From: Bin87 sp965243255
Lineage (GTDB): Bacteria > Chloroflexota > Dehalococcoidia > Lucifugimonadales > UBA3495
Length of the DNA stretch: 64,000 bases
Assembly: GCA_965243255.1 (NCBI GenBank)
Contig: CBDEUH010000004.1
Location: 868,001-932,000 of the forward strand
Direction: 5' to 3'
The notes beneath the pieces are model-generated. The model did not search any database and was not told where the DNA came from. It was given only the letters and a program-made list of their open reading frames with translations. A program made the translations under genes and the position numbers. How positions within the stretch are numbered: the first letter of the stretch is position 1; every line of letters begins with the position of its first letter. Below are positions 63,694-64,000 of this stretch, piece by piece.

Positions 63694-64000
63694 TTACCCA
63701 CGCAGGCGTGACCGTTTAACGCCGTACCGGCCCATGTGGACGACGTCCAGAATCTGAGACACGCGTTGCCTCGTAATTCCATACTCCCTCGCGGCCATCA
63801 TGGCCGTCAACTCGCCCAGTTCCACCACACGGCGGTAAATCTCCGCGTTGCGAGAAGTCGTCCCGTCGCGGCGGACAACACGCTCACGTCGAGCACCGCT
63901 CCGCCTGGCGTACTCTTCAGTCAGGATTTCGCTGATGCGGCTATAGGTCAGACCGTACCAGACCGCTGCTTCTTTCAACGAAAATTCACGGCCGACGTAA
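63694..64000 (-). CDS. Double helix-turn-helix protein, copy 2 (5' end beyond window)
   Basis: The reverse frame is open from the window edge to TAA at 63694 (102 codons). Homologous to 16383-16763: YVGREFSLKEAAVWYGL, TYSRISEILTEEYARRSG and then NAEIYRRVVELGELTAMMAA.. GITRQRVSQIL.. RYGVKR. The start lies outside the window, as the edge residues match the interior of copy 1 (VFVSRKMTEKDAA). Likely a DNA-binding regulator of this accessory region. Confidence 0.8.
   Translation of the reverse strand, partial: YVGREFSLKEAAVWYGLTYSRISEILTEEYARRSGARRERVVRRDGTTSRNAEIYRRVVELGELTAMMAAREYGITRQRVSQILDVVHMGRYGVKRSRLRG

Noticed and set aside
1..64000. tRNA, rRNA genes and CRISPR arrays
   Set aside because: No T-loop GGTTCGAATCC-type box in a cloverleaf context, no rRNA stretch and no regularly spaced repeats with spacers were found by eye; the Cas4-like nuclease at 52.1 kb has no cas neighbours.

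Overview
The window is about 60% GC and comes from a bacterium using the standard code, with dense gene packing, many GTG/TTG starts and Shine-Dalgarno motifs of the AGGAGG type. A Pro/Thr-rich surface protein (28.4-30.9 kb), several lipoproteins, an arylsulfotransferase, an amidase and a branched-chain amino-acid-type binding protein, together with a very heavy load of restriction, HEPN, base-modification and recombinase genes, suggest a marine or host-associated Chloroflexota (SAR202/Dehalococcoidia-like). This assignment is an inference: no rRNA, tRNA or universal marker was found.

Layout. 0-4.5 kb looks like ordinary chromosome: arylsulfotransferase (partial), EamA transporter, PlsY, IlvE and a coiled-coil protein closed by a strong terminator. 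A P4-type integrase at 4.7 kb opens accessory island 1 (about 4.5-37.1 kb). It holds two AlpA-like regulators, an unusual pair of tyrosine recombinases (7.3-10.3 kb), an MNT-HEPN protein, orphan genes, a MazG/5-hmdU-kinase-like/DCD-transmembrane gene trio (19.3-22.8 kb), a second recombinase pair on the opposite strand (23.9-26.8 kb), a surface protein, a XamI-type restriction-modification system and an ApeA-like HEPN gene broken by one in-frame stop. 37.6-48.4 kb again resembles chromosome: amidase, a binding protein with a duplicated membrane sensor, an NCS2 permease fused to an ATPase-like domain, and a secreted M60-like peptidase, with IS1182-like and IS21-like remnants at 39.2 and 45.3 kb. 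From 49.9 kb a second defence-type region follows: a PUA/EVE-like protein, an Nmad3-like protein, a broken RecB/Cas4-like nuclease, a complete type I hsdMSR operon with an extra C-terminal domain on HsdR, a DUF7689-like protein, a second MNT-HEPN protein and a second double-HTH protein cut by the window end.

How parts relate. The two accessory regions share paralogues (MNT-HEPN at 10.5 and 62.6 kb; double-HTH at 16.4 and 63.7 kb) and a 104-bp intergenic repeat in three copies (13.96, 18.48 and 63.48 kb), so they probably grew by the same mobile process. Each recombinase pair is a roughly 335-aa enzyme followed, with tight coupling, by a roughly 650-aa enzyme carrying four tandem core-binding repeats. 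A copy of both ends of the second recombinase element, lacking its 4 kb interior, lies at 13.4-13.8 kb. The best candidate for an undescribed system is the MazG-HMUDK-DCD/TM trio; the recombinase pair with its deletion derivative is the second.
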